Shown: positions 1 to 11,673 of the stretch, piece by piece
How the letters are laid out: every line of letters starts with the position of its first letter
Position numbering within the stretch: the first letter of the stretch is position 1
Source: Chelydra serpentina
Lineage: Eukaryota; Chordata; Testudines; Chelydridae
Reading direction: 5' to 3'
NCBI GenBank assembly: GCA_037349315.1
Contig: JBAIAC010000008.1
Location: forward strand, 121,642,001 to 121,706,000
Length of the DNA stretch: 64,000 nucleotides
Notes under the pieces: generated by a model
Database searches by the model: none
What the model was told of the DNA's origin: nothing
Seen by the model: the letters and a program-made list of their open reading frames with translations, nothing else
Program-made: the position numbers and the translations under genes

Positions 1-185
1 ACCTATTCCAGTTGTCCAACACTTCTCTGAGATCTCCACTTTGCTCATCTGCTCCAGGACTCTATGATCACGTGCACATTTAACCAAGCTCTAGTAAAAG
101 TGTATTATTTTATATTTATATCACAGTAGTTTCCAGAAGCCGAAGTAGTCTCCAGAGGCCAGAGTAGAATCCATTGTGCAAGGAG

Positions 186-400
186 CAGTGGTCCTCAACG
201 CGGTGCCCGCAGGCACCATGGCACCCACCATCGCATTTATGGGCGCCTGCCATCAGGGCCAGCACCAAGGAACGAAGAGGAGAGGAGCGTATCCGACGGT
301 GAAGCGTCGCCATCAAAATGCCGCTGAGGAGAAGCGTCACTGCCTGCCACACTCTTCTGAAGGCATGAATGTGCTCTTGGCCAAAGGTTGGGGACCACTG
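186..400. mobile_element. Short non-autonomous hAT-like element
   Basis: The ends are inverted copies: CAGTGGTCCTCAAC at the left and GTTGGGGACCACTG at the right. The flanks carry near-identical 8-mers, gcaaggag on the left and gctaggag two bases beyond the right end, as expected of an old hAT 8-bp target duplication. The interior is GC-rich and has no transposase. Open frames over this stretch on both strands are chance frames. The same CAGTGG-type terminus recurs at 13516 and 32460. Confidence 0.65.
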
Positions 401-410
401 GTGCTAGGAG

Positions 411-3400
411 TTATACAAGACACATATTTGTAGCCCAGATCCCACAATCAACTGCTTCCATATGCCGCTCATTGCAGGATCAGGTTCTGTATTGGTGAAA
501 TTGTGGTTCCACTAAAGTCAATTCATGTTTTGCCATTAACTTCAATGGAGCCATGATTTCATCCATTAACTTTAAAAAGGTTAGCTTGCATACTAGATTG
601 GTTTCCTTTAGCACCACAAGAATAAAAGATGATAATATTTCCAACAAGCTTATTATTTAGTTTAAGGGTAGAAAGTTGAAGAGCTGCTTAGCAGCACTTG
701 GGCAGCAAATAGATTAATCATTTTTGTTCAAAGTGGATGGAGTGCAGTTTTACCCAGAATATCTTTTTTTAAACCAATTCTCCAGTGTACAACCATTAGA
801 TTACTATACATTTTCTTTCAAACAGCACACTTCTTTCACCACTCTTGCAATAATATTTGGAAAATATTCATAGGCACACGTTACAGTTTTATGCCAACTG
901 TACACAAATGGAAGCTACTTCCTGGTTGCTAAATATATTAATAAATACTTTCAGAATCATTACTATTACAACTTAACATGCTATGGAAGGGGCCTTATTT
1001 TCAGAGAATGGGTGCTCAATCACTTTTATCGCTTTGGAAAAAATTGACTATAGTTTGCAGTTGAAGAGATCATTTGTGGCTAAATGGAGATACTGGCTAC
1101 TCCCTCTATCTGTTGAGATATACAACAGAATACTTGATCTGCTAGTTGCAAGTATGCTGCTCTATAGGTATTTTCCCTTTCTTTTTAATACATATTTTAA
1201 TAAATATCAAGCCATTCAGCTAATAAATTAGTCCAACCATCCGAAGATGATATACAGATACAAAAATATACCCATGTAAGTCAAACGACTCCAGTCCTAC
1301 AAACTGCAATATTGCAGCCTATGATGAGGCTTACCCAACTGGGGCTCAAGGCTAGGTTTAAACATCAAATAAAAGTTTTAACATCTATTTACTGGCTTAT
1401 TATTAGCTATCCAAGATAAAGTAATTATATTATATTATGTTGCTCTCTTCTACATTAGACAGTCACCATAAAGAGGTTGAGAGTCAATACTAATATTGAG
1501 TTTGGATCCCTTGAGTCTTACTAGACATTAATTTTAGTCACCTGTAAACTTTTCACATGAGAATAGGTATGAAATTTTAGTTAGCCTACTTGCAGTTATC
1601 TGTAGATACTGGTAGCATGTTTGTTGGCAAATTGCCATTGCTTGAAAATCTGACCTGAGAATACTGCGTAAGGTGTAGACCTCTACTGCTAAATAAATGT
1701 TAGTTTCCACCACTGTCATCCGGTTATTGACTTATTTCCTTGTGGCTGCAAGTTAAAGCAACTTCCAGTCATAAAGAGTTATTTGCCTCCTCACCACCAT
1801 GAATCATACCAGAAATACTGATGAAAATGTATTTTCCTTGGAAAACAGTCTGTCTAGACTGAATGTACAATACATATGTGGGCCCTGTCATTTAAACTTA
1901 TTAAAATACATAAAGTGCTTAACATTCTATTTCTGTAAATGAAATTAATGGATAGCAACTGGTTACTCTTCTTCACTGACTACCCTGCACTTGCAACAAT
2001 GCAGAATGCTGAACAATTTTTACCATCTGTGGAATATAAAGAATGTTGAGCTTAACACATTTCTCTCTTGCCCCCAAAAGGAAAATGATTTTTTAATTTT
2101 AAGTTTTTTCTTCCAGATAGTATGTAAGCTATAATGCTCATAGAATATATGTACAGCGTCAGGACAATGGTCCTACAACTGGAAAATCAATGGCTGGGCA
2201 GAATATCACATTTTATTACAACAATTCATTCTAATCTTACCAAAAAGGAGAATTTACCCTTAGTTTCTTTTAAATCAAATTATAAGTGAATTTGAAAAAG
2301 CTGGAAGCAATCAATGGAAGATAAATATACTTAAAATTTACTGGAAAGAAACAAATAGTTCACATTGGGTCAATCTAATGTCAATTAAGTACCTACAAGG
2401 TCTCATCATGCTAGATTTAAAAACAAACAAAAAACAACTATTTACCAGTATAAGGTTCTGCTCTCCAGCAGGCTACTGGACTACACATAATTAATTTTGT
2501 ACAGCATTAGCAAAAGACATTAAACATAATAACTGAACTGTGTTTGGGATTTTCAAGGCTAGCAAAGATATTGCATACTGAATCTCTAGTGTTTTAAAAA
2601 TCACGTTTCTCTTTTTGAAAAATGCTTCCAATGTTCTCTACCATAGACCGTCCTCTATAATTAAAGGACTTGGGAACAATAGATGGAAGTCCTCTTATAT
2701 CCCCGTAAGTAGTGGAAATACATTCCTGGAAATACTCTCTTCTAAAGTTAAGCACATGCATAAGTGTTTGCAAACTTGGGACCTATATTTATAGACTTTC
2801 TATTCATATTAAAATATTTAAAAGCTTCTTCTTTATTCAACCTTAAATTTGAGCCTTAAAGACACGCTCTTGACTAGGTTAACAATTGGTTGCATGAAAT
2901 CAGCAGACCTCAAAGCACTTGGAAGTCTCAACCAGGATCAAAATCATTCCAAGAAATCAAGAAAAATAATTAAGAGGATTGACCAACCACTGTGTGTTAT
3001 TCATGGTATGAAACCATGACATAATACTACACAATACAAAGCATGGATCAAAAAACTAGATTAACATGTAGAATGCCAGCTTGGAAGAATAGTTTCCCAT
3101 CCTTTATTTTTGGTGGCATATTGTATTATACTGCATATAAGTATTAATTCATTTAAGCCTAATTTGAAATAATTTAAAGTTTATTTTTCTATTTAAACAG
3201 TTAATTGTCAGTTTTCAGTCATTCTCCGACAAAATTGATTAGATTATTTTATTTTCTGTCTGGGGTTACTTCTTTTGAAAGTCAGTATTTATTTATTTAT
3301 TTGCCTTTGCACACGTGGATTGTTTTAGCACCCAACACAATGAGGCCAATCCAATTTTGGCCTTTCAGCACAACCATAATATAAATGTTTACTAATATTT

Positions 3401-3884
3401 TATATTCTAAGGGTGTAATATTAGTATTGATGTGATGCACGCAGATATGTGCAGAAAAATAACTGACTACCAAAAGATACTTTGCTTTTCTAATTCTCTA
3501 GTCCCAAGCGGAAAAACAAATAATTGGTTGCACATATTTATACATCCACACACCTTCCTTAAATCACAGCCCTGTTAACTGGCATGCCTATTTAGGACAT
3601 AATTCTGAGAGAAATTGAAGGCACTCAACCACTCATAAGATCAAACTCTTAATTGGAGCCACAGCCAGGGAACAGATTCAGTAATAAATGTTTCAGTGAC
3701 TCCAAACAATGGATAAGTGGCACACACAGTTTGTTTAAATGATGCATTTCTGAGTTACCTGCAAATCCAGTCACAAAAGTTTGAAAGTCTGGATTGGTGT
3801 TTTCTGGCACCAGCTCTCTACTGTGTACCTCCCACCCTTGGCATTTTTCCTTCCCCCTCCAGCCAGCATCTCCTGGAGGATCTC
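411..3884. other. AT-rich non-coding DNA, no gene recognised
   Basis: Long AT-rich stretch with many stops in all frames. Short open frames at 983-1231 and 1534-1719 have no recognisable domain and no coding character. A diverged copy of the dispersed motif around 'cttcaatggagcc' lies near 532-564. Nothing else identifiable was seen. Confidence 0.6.
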
Positions 3885-4215
3885 AGAATATACACACACG
3901 TTCTGAAATCCAGAAGGAAGTGAGAAGACCAGTTGAAAGTCGCAGGGTGAAGATAAAAGGGCGAGAAAACAGGAATGAGATCATGAAGGGAGTCAACTAT
4001 AGACCACCAAATCAGGAAGAAGTAGATGAGGCATTTCCAGAACAAACAAAGAAATATCCAACACACAAGACGTGGAAGTAATGGGAGACTTGAATTACCC
4101 AGACTTCTGTTGGAAAACTAATACAGCAAGACACAAAATAGCCTGAGAGCATAAGGTAGTAAAATCCCATTTTTGGGGCAAGTTAGTGATAGAAAGATAA
4201 GGGAGGAGTCATTTG
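3885..4215 (+). mobile_element. CR1 LINE fragment, endonuclease domain
   Basis: Translation near 3990-4040 reads NYRPPNQEEVDEAF. After a stop near 4080, the continuation at about 4085-4120 reads GDLNYPDFCWK. These match the YRPPNQ and GDFN-type blocks of the APE-like endonuclease domain of CR1 LINEs. The fragment has lost both ends and carries in-frame stops, so it is inactive. A second CR1 fragment, of the reverse transcriptase, starts at 7690 on the same strand. The two may come from one ancestral insertion later split by other elements, but that is not shown. Confidence 0.7.
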
Positions 4216-4585
4216 ATTTATAAAAATCTAAAGAATCGTAATTTAAATGGTGTCACCCTCTGCAGCATAGCAGGGGGGGACTTGCTGCCCTCCCGGCTCC
4301 CAGCTACAGGTCCTACCACTGGTAGAAATTTTGATAATACGTCATCAGAAATGAGTCAAGTTGGCTTTTAAATAACCCTTTCTCCCACAAATGCATGGTA
4401 CCAAACTTGACAAACCTAGAACAATTATGTACATATATAGTCAAGACAATGTTTTAAAAAAAAAAATTCAACATTTTTAAAATTACACTTTAATGGATGC
4501 ATTGCTTACATTAAAAAAAAAAAAAAAGACATTGATCTTTGGTAATTCTAGGAAAGTTAACCTTGACACGTCGGACAGAAAACAT
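4216..4585. other. Unclassified non-coding DNA with A-rich tracts
   Basis: Contains short A-runs near 4455 and 4512-4527 and a GC-rich patch near 4262-4320. No gene or element boundary was recognised. The 3' terminus of the minus-strand relic that begins at 4586 may lie here. Confidence 0.5.
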
Positions 4586-7560
4586 TTATTCATCAAAGTC
4601 ATCATCAGTACTGTCTCTGTCTAGGGTACCACTGCTAGACATAGTCACACTGACCCATGCAGCAGTCACACATCTCAATAGAGGGCAGATTTGTGGCTAT
4701 ACATTTGCAGGGTGGTAAGCATCTAGTCTATGCACACAAACATGTAATTAGCTGAAGGATTGATTCAGTAGTGCATGGTGTGATGGGTTGGTATCACAGA
4801 AACCCCCTTGGAGCTGCCTCCTGGTGTGCCAAGACTACTCCTGCCCCTGCTTTCCTGCCTTTTCCAGCTTGGGACTCCAGAATCCTGTCTGGTTTGAGCC
4901 AGACCCGCTAGCCTGCTGCAAACCCAGACCCAGGTCTGAGGCACGTCCCCTAACAGCTGTAGGCTTGCCTGGAAGCAGCTTAGGAAGTGTTCTTGCCTTT
5001 GACACCCAGGTGCCCAACTCCCAATGGGGTTCAAACTCTGAATCAATCCGTTTTACCCTGTATAAAGCTTATACAGCTTACACAGCTGTTTGCCCCCCTG
5101 CAGGTACTAACACGTACTCCAGGTTAATTAATAAGTAAAAAGTTAATTTTAATAAGTACAGAAAGTAGGATTTAAGTGGTTCCAAGTAGTAACAGAACAA
5201 AGTGAATTATCAAGTAGAATAAAATAAAACACGCAAGTCTATGTCTAATCACACTGAATACAGATAAAAACCTTACCAGTTCCAGTAAACTTCCTCTTAC
5301 AGGTTATGGTCCTCCTAGCCTGGGTCCAGCAATCACTCACACCCACTATTGTTCTTGTCCTTTGCTCCAGTCTTTCAGGTGTGTTGTTCAGCGTGGAGAG
5401 GCTCTCTCTTTAGCCAGCTGAAGACAAGATGGAGGGGTCTCCCAGCAGTTTAAATAGACTTTCTCCTCTGGGTGGACACCCCTCCCTCTCCATGTGTAGC
5501 ATCCAGTTACAAGATGGAGTTTTGGGGTCACATGGGCAAGTCACATGTCCATGCACAACTCAGTTCCTTAGGAGCCAAGCCACATTCCTGGCCAAGCTCA
5601 GATGTGGATTGGTGTCTGAAAGTTCTTTTTGTCTGTTAAGTGTTTCTTGATTGGGCACTTAACCTGCACATTCCTTTCTCCAGACATTGATCAAATGCTC
5701 TTACTAAGGCTATGTATAAAACCAGCAAATATACATAACTTCAACTACAAAAGTTATACATGTATACAAACAGGAGGAATAGGTTCAGTAGATCATAACT
5801 TTTACAGAGATATGTTACATGGCACATGTAGCATAAAACATATTCCAGTTATATCATAAAGCCTTATGGGGTACACCGTCACACATGGTATTCAGGTATA
5901 ACTGGTGTGATCAGTCCATCTTCCGAGACCCATCTGTGCCCAACAGGGGAAGGCAGTTTTGGATGCGCTCAATCATTCCAGAGCCATTTCATTTCTTTAT
6001 AATTTGCCCACTTGATAGCAGTATAAAGGCACCTCTTGTCGGTAGCAATTTTTCTCCATCTGTCAGCTTCTTGGAAAATATCATCATCGTAACACTGAAA
6101 GTATAACAAATGTTGATCTTCACTCGGCATATGAATGCCTCCCAGTGCATTTATGACCCTCCTATCCCCCTCCCCCGATCAGTGACTGTCTCAGCTCTTT
6201 CAAGCACCTTCTGAGCAAGCAGAGTATCTTCAGATGCTGAAATCAAATGCCTTCCCATTTAGATAATTTGGTCTTTCCAGCCAACCTTCCAGTAGTGTCA
6301 CATCCTGAAAGAGTGAGGAAACTTGGCAGTGCAGCAGCTTTTAATGGTCTGAATAATAGGAACACATCTCTGAGGAATAGACAGAGACTCCGTTCCCCAG
6401 CAGCAGGCACAAAACCAGAATCTTGCTGAACTCCTGGGTAGTGTGTCACACACAGCACTAGAACATCTGTATCTTGTGCAAACATCTGGAGTTTAGTAGC
6501 ACCTCTCTCCGTGGCATTGATGGCATGCAAGATAAGTTTAGTGTCAGCTTTCTTGTGGGAACCACAAAGAAATACCACTGAACAATGTGAGGCAGCAGCT
6601 TCATTATGCCAATGAAATTCTTCAAGCATTTTTGCTGCAAGGTATGTGGTTACCTCATCCTTCATGAGAATATGAGACAGCGGCTTCGCCATTGTAACAT
6701 TGGAGACATTCATGGAGTCAGTGATTTTGTCCTAGACAGCTGCAATACCATGGAGTCTTCATTCTGGTAATATTTTTAACTGAGTCCTCTGCATACATGT
6801 CAAACACAAGGTGGACTTTGTCATAAGCCAGTGTTTTCTCTGTAACCTCAAATAAAGTGTTTGGACAAATATCAGCCGGTGTTTACAACTTCTGGTTTGT
6901 CAAGAGCTTCTACCTGAGCCATAGCAACTATGATTGCTATGGGTGTCATGTCAGTAGGTGCCAGCTTAGGAATACCAGGCAAGACATTTGTTAGTTTGTT
7001 TTATGCCTGGAACATACACATTGTTCCATCACATTCAAGGTACCACAGAGATCTCAAACTTTGCCAAAGACTCTCATACATCAGCATCACACTTAGATCT
7101 GACCACCACCAGGAGACAAGCAAACAATGAACTGTCTGCAAATGGCTCTGCAATTGGCTCTGCCACCTTCATTCTGACTTTCTTCTCTGCATTCGAGCAC
7201 AGCTTCAGTCTGTTCTTCTTTATTGGAGCCTAAGATTGATTGAGCATTGGACAATTATTTGGGTTTTGAAGGCTTCATGAAAGTCATGACCCAAAGGAAC
7301 CATTCAATTGACATGTTTAGCTATATCATCCCTGAAGACTGGGTGATGTGTTATGCCCACCAAACTCAATGACTTTCATTGCTGTGTTTTCATGTTCTAG
7401 AGCTTCACCTGAAACAAATGTACAGAAGGGAGTGGGAGACCTTTTAAGAATCTAATTTCTTTTTTAAATTCATCCCATGTGCAATCAATACCACTTATCT
7501 GTTTGTTTGCCAGTGATGGCAAATCAACATGAAATATTCCTTCCAATCTGTGACGTTCAA
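4586..7560 (-). pseudogene. Decayed mobile-element-type protein with FEN/XPG-nuclease-like motifs, split by an LTR
   Basis: Minus-strand relic. The longest intact frame is 6713-6243. Read N to C it shows: AIIVAMAQVEALDKP (about 6945-6897); LVFDMYAEDSVKNITR (about 6830-6780); KKADTKLILHA and DTDVLVL in the intact frame; LSGCDTTGRLAGKTK near 6300; then, after frameshifts, LLPTRGAF (about 6040) and a GHRW..P block (about 5950). Beyond the LTR at 4779-5883 the frame resumes as a Cys-rich segment (CLPPCKCIATN...CDC) and an acidic tail DSTDDDFDE ending with TAA at 4588-4586. The block order matches a family of unnamed proteins I recall as scattered through invertebrate and fish genomes and thought to belong to mobile elements. 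The two acidic motifs plus the G-rich LSGCD block resemble the XPG/FEN nuclease fold; that parallel is my inference. Stops, frameshifts and the LTR make it non-functional. The N-terminal limit near 7560 is uncertain. Confidence 0.6.
4779..5883. mobile_element. Solo LTR of an endogenous retrovirus-type element
   Basis: Begins TGTGATGGGTTGG and ends GGTACACCGTCACA, so it has TG...CA termini. It is flanked by the exact 5-bp direct repeat CATGG (4774-4778 and 5884-5888). No gag, pol or env coding sequence lies inside, so this is a solo LTR left by recombination. It separates the Cys-rich C-terminal segment of the nuclease-like relic from the rest, so it inserted after that gene was already in place. 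Orientation is unresolved: TATA-like and polyadenylation-like motifs occur on both strands. Open frames inside it (4788-5138, 5429-5859) are chance frames. Confidence 0.85.
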
Positions 7561-7689
7561 ACAATTAATTAGGTATTGTATTCTGTGCATTAACTGATAA
7601 CACAGTACTGTCAGTCAAGGGCCACAATTTAACTTTGTGAGGGCTACATGTTTCACATCCCAGTGATAAAGTATAATAATAAAAAATGA

Positions 7690-9383
7690 TTTTTAAATAT
7701 TTTCTTGAATATAGCTCTACATAATTGTTCTAGGAATTATAGACCAATCAGCCTTACTTCTGCAGCAGGAAAGATATTGGAACAACTTATTAACCAATCA
7801 ATTTGCAAGAACCTAGAAAAACAAGGTTATAAGGCAAAACCAGCATGGATTTTTCAAGACCATAATGTCAAAGAAACCTACTTTCCTTTTTTGAAAGGGT
7901 CACTGGCCTAGTGAATTGCAGGGGAGAAGCAGAAGATGTGATATACCTTGATTTTAGTAAAGCTTCTTTCATAGTCCCACATTACATTCTCATTAGCAAG
8001 GTAGGAAGTATGGTCCAGATGACATTACTATCAGGTGGAAAGACCATACTCAAAGAGTAGTTATCAACAGTTTGCTGTCTACTGGGAGAATGTATCAAGT
8101 GGAGTACTACAGGGGTCAGTCTGAGCCCAGTACTATTCAATATATTCATCAATGACTTGGAAAGTGGAGTGGAGAGTATGCTTATAAAATTTACCGATGA
8201 CAAGCTGGGAAGGTTTGCAAACACTTTGGAAGACAGGATGGGAATTCAAAAACAACCTTGAGAAATTAGAGAATTAGTTTGAAATCAACAAAATAAAGTT
8301 CAATAAAGATAAATGCAAATTAAAATCAAATGCAGAACTACAAAATGAGGAATAACTGGCTAGGTAGTAGTACTGTTGAAAAGGATCTGGGGGTAATAGT
8401 GGATCATAAATTAAATGAGAGTCAATTATATGATATAGTTGCAAAAAAAGCTAAGGGTACGTCTTCACTACCTGCCGAACTGGCGGGTAGTGATCGATCT
8501 CTCGGGGATCGATTTTTTGCGTCTCGTGTAGACGCAAATAAATCAATCCCCGATCGCTCTGCCGTCGACTCCGGCAGTCCACCGCAGCAAGAGGCGGAAG
8601 CGGAGTCAACGGGGGAGCGGCGGCAGTCGACCCTGCGGCGTCCTCACAGCGTGGTAAGTCGATCAAGGTACGTCGACTTCAGCTACGTTATTCACGTAGC
8701 TGAAGTTGCATACCTTACATCGACCCCCACCACCAGTGTAGACCAGGGCTAACTCACTTTAGAATGGGAGTAAATTAAAGCATACTAGGGAACTAGCTAA
8801 TATTCTGGGATGTGTTAACAGGACTGTCGTAGGTAAGACACAGGAGGTAACTGTCCTGCTTTACCCAGCACTGGTGAGACCTCAGCTGGGTGCCACACTT
8901 TAGGAAAGATGTGGCTAAATAGGAGAGACTCCAAAGTACAGCAACAAAGATGAAAAAAGGTTTAGAAAACCTGACCTTAGGAGGAAAGATTTAAAAAATG
9001 GGCACATTTAGTTTTGAGAAAAGAAAACTGAGGGGGCACCTGATTATAGCCTTTAAATATGTTAAGGACTGTTATAAATAGGACGGTGATCAATTGTTCT
9101 CCCTGTCCACTGAAGGTAGGACAAAAAGTAATGGGCTTAATCTGCAACCAGGGGGATTTAGGGTAGATATTAGGAAAAGCTTTCTAACTATAAGGATAGT
9201 TACGCTCTGAAATAGGTTTTCAAAGGAGGTTGTGGAATCCCCATTATTGGAGATTTTTACGAACAGGTTGCACAAATACCTGTCAGAGATGGTCTATGTT
9301 TACTTGGTCCAGCCTCAGTACAGGAGGCCGGATTCATGACCTCTCAAGGTTTCTTCCAGCCCTGTATTTATATGATTCTATAA
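7690..9383 (+). mobile_element. CR1 LINE fragment: reverse transcriptase to 3' tail
   Basis: The frame at 7705-7911 contains NYRPISLTS and GKILEQLI, the fingers region of the CR1 reverse transcriptase. Further on, with frameshifts, come LDFSKAF (near 7950), SPVLFNIFINDL (near 8130), and FTDD near 8190 in place of the usual FADD catalytic box. EKDLGVIVDHKL (near 8380) and the CR1 C-terminal and 3'-UTR-like sequence continue after the MITE at 8455-8749. The element ends in the CR1-type tail 'tatgattcta' near 9380. It is 5'-truncated, frameshifted and dead. Confidence 0.85.
8455..8749 (-). mobile_element. MITE with two internal hairpins, copy 1 (inside CR1)
   Basis: Flanked by TAA on both sides (8452-8454 and 8750-8752). 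It contains the family's paired palindromes: CTTCAGCTACGT...ACGTAGCTGAAG near 8677-8705, and a second stem around a reduced GCGTC...GACGC loop. It is reversed relative to copies at 11374, 28032 and 44024 and more diverged than they are. It interrupts the CR1 relic, so it is younger than that insertion. CpG-rich. The open frames on both strands here have no coding meaning. Confidence 0.75.
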
Positions 9384-9387
9384 TTAT

Positions 9388-10612
9388 TAGGGCTGTCAAT
9401 CACAGTTAACACCGGAGATTAACTGAAAACAAAATTAACTCTATTTTTTTTTAAACAGTTAATCACATGCCCCTGGGCAGGGAGGGAGGCATCGGCTGCA
9501 GAGGGACCTAACAGTGTCCCGTCAGGCGCAATAACCAAATCTGCCTCCGGAGGTCAAGAAGAAAGGAGAGGAAGTGGCTCCCATCCCAGAGACGTAGGGA
9601 CCTGACCCTACCATGCCCCATTTCCCCCAGCCTCTCGCTCTGGGGGGTACACCTCAGAGAACCGGGTCCTGGTGAGCTCAGTCTCCCTGCACCAGCCTCT
9701 CCTCCCCTGCCACATGCCAAATCCCTAAGATAATATCCACCTTCTCTCGCAAACAAGGGCTCACTCGGCTAAAGGGAGCCCACCTAGCTCAGTAAAAGGA
9801 GAGGAGTCTGGCAAGCCCAGTGCAGAAACCACCCTTCCAGAAGCTGCACCAAGACACCTCCCACACTCTCTTCCTGCACACATCATTGCTTGCTCCCCCA
9901 TCCTCTGTCCTCCCCCAATACTGAATGCAGATTTCTAAGATGAAACTCTCTTCCTCTTTGGACAGAAAGCGAGCCTGGTGAGCTCAGAAATTCAACCCAA
10001 CAGGAGCAGCATCAAGACTTCACCCTTTTCCTGCACAAAACACACCCCTCCCATCTCCAGAATACTGACTTTCTGGGATAAAAAAAAAAAATCTTACCCC
10101 TTCAATAAGATGAGGTTCCTCTAAAGGAGACACCTGCAACATAGTACACATCATAAAGGCTAACCTAGCAGCAAGAAAAATAAAGTCTCCTGCACAACTC
10201 ATTTCCCTACTGAATGCTAAAATCCTGAGGTAAAAATCTTTCCATATCCACAGCAAGGACTGAGGGGACTTGCAGGCTCCAAAATTTTACATTGTTTTAT
10301 TTTTAGTACAATTATGTAAAAAATAATAATTCTACATTTGTAAGTTCAACTTTCATGATAAAGAGACTGCTCTACAGTACTTGTATGAGGTGAATTGAAA
10401 TACTATTTCTTTTATCTTTTTCACAGCGCAAATATTTGTTATCAAAAGTAATAAAATGAGCGTTGTGCACTTTGTATTCTGTGTTGTAACGGAAATCAAT
10501 ATATTTGAAAATGTAGAAAGCATCCAAAAATATTTAAATAAATGGTATTCTACTAACAGTGCAATTTTTTTTTAATCTCACAATTAATTTTTTTAATTGT
10601 TTGACAGCCCTA
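9388..10612. mobile_element. hAT-like non-autonomous DNA transposon
   Basis: Perfect 12-bp terminal inverted repeat (TAGGGCTGTCAA ... TTGACAGCCCTA) flanked by the exact 8-bp direct repeat ATAATTAT (9380-9387 and 10613-10620). The first about 90 and last about 60 bases are AT-rich with TTAAC/GTTAA motifs; the interior is a mixed GC-rich stretch. No transposase frame is present. It landed in the last bases of the CR1 tail. Confidence 0.88.
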
Positions 10613-10620
10613 ATAATTAT

Positions 10621-11370
10621 CTGAACTCTGAAGCTGAAGGGTTTTGATAAACGTCCACCAATATGAAGGCTTATCCAAAGCTATGGAGACATCCACTCAC
10701 CTTCATCCTCACACACCACCTATGCCCCCAACACACCAGCCCTTTACTGTACCTGCACTTTTCTTGGAAGGAGGCTCAGTGACCAGCTCGTGCTCTCAGG
10801 TATGTTTGGGAGTGTATAGTAGGCCATTTTTTTCTTTCCACTCAACATCTTAGTGGAAGGTGGGGCCTGCTCTCTCTCTTCTGCCACCTTTAGGAAACTC
10901 CTCCCAATTTATTCTCTCATGATGACTCATTTCTCTCTACCCATCTCGGTCCTGCCACCCCCAAAGTTCTGCCAGCAATAAGCCACCACCACCTACCCAC
11001 ACACAGACATGTGGGCATGTCCTTTACTCCTGCCTCCAAGTTATCTGCTGGATATGCTGGATGGAGTGTTTTAAGCAGGCACAAATCGCAGTATGGCAGG
11101 CGCCAATGTCTCCCTCACCACACCTCCCGACAGAGGGTGCATCGAGGCAAGAAGGAAATGTGGGTGGAGCATGCTATGCCCCGGCTATGCCCATTAAGGA
11201 CCACAGTCCACTGGCATAAATTATACCAGCTCCCGGACTACTGCTCTCCTCCAGGCAACGTCTGGCAGAGAAGCGGGCCACTGGGAGGAAGAGCAATTCT
11301 TTTCTCCTTCCCTTAAAATACAGCAGGTAGCCAGCAAGGGGAGCGGCTCCTCAGGTTGCAGGGGAATCAG
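10621..11370. other. Non-coding DNA, no gene recognised
   Basis: No repeat boundary or coding region was identified. Frames at 10644-10853 and 11011-11316 show no domain or codon structure that would support a gene. Confidence 0.55.
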
Positions 11371-11373
11371 TTA

Positions 11374-11670
11374 GGGCTGGTCTACACTAGCCCCGAAGTT
11401 CGAAGTAAGATACGCGACTTCAGCTATGTAAATAACGTAGCTGAAGTTGAAGTATCTTATTTCGAACTTCAAAGTACTCACCCCTGGTCCACACCACGGC
11501 GCGCAGGCTCCCCCGTCGACTCTGCCTGCTCCGTTCGTGGAGCAGGATTACCGGCGTCGACAGGGGAGCACTTCCTGGTTCGATTTATCGCGTCTAGACA
11601 AGACGCGATAAATCAAACCCAGAAGATCGATTCGACGCGTCCGACAGAGCTGGTAAGTGTAGACTAGCCC
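11374..11670 (+). mobile_element. MITE with two internal hairpins, copy 2
   Basis: Starts GGGCTGGTCTACACTAG and ends GTGTAGACTAGCCC, flanked by TTA on both sides (11371-11373 and 11671-11673). Hairpin one is CTTCAGCTATGT...ACGTAGCTGAAG near 11420-11450. Hairpin two is GATTTATCGCGTCT...AGACGCGATAAATC near 11582-11614. The 3-bp TTA duplication fits a PIF/Harbinger-type element; family assignment is inferred. Non-coding. Confidence 0.85.
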
Positions 11671-11673
11671 TTA

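Noticed and set aside
8330..8752. 140-codon plus frame as a single protein
   Set aside because: It is a fusion of the CR1 reverse-transcriptase relic with an inserted MITE, ending in MITE sequence.
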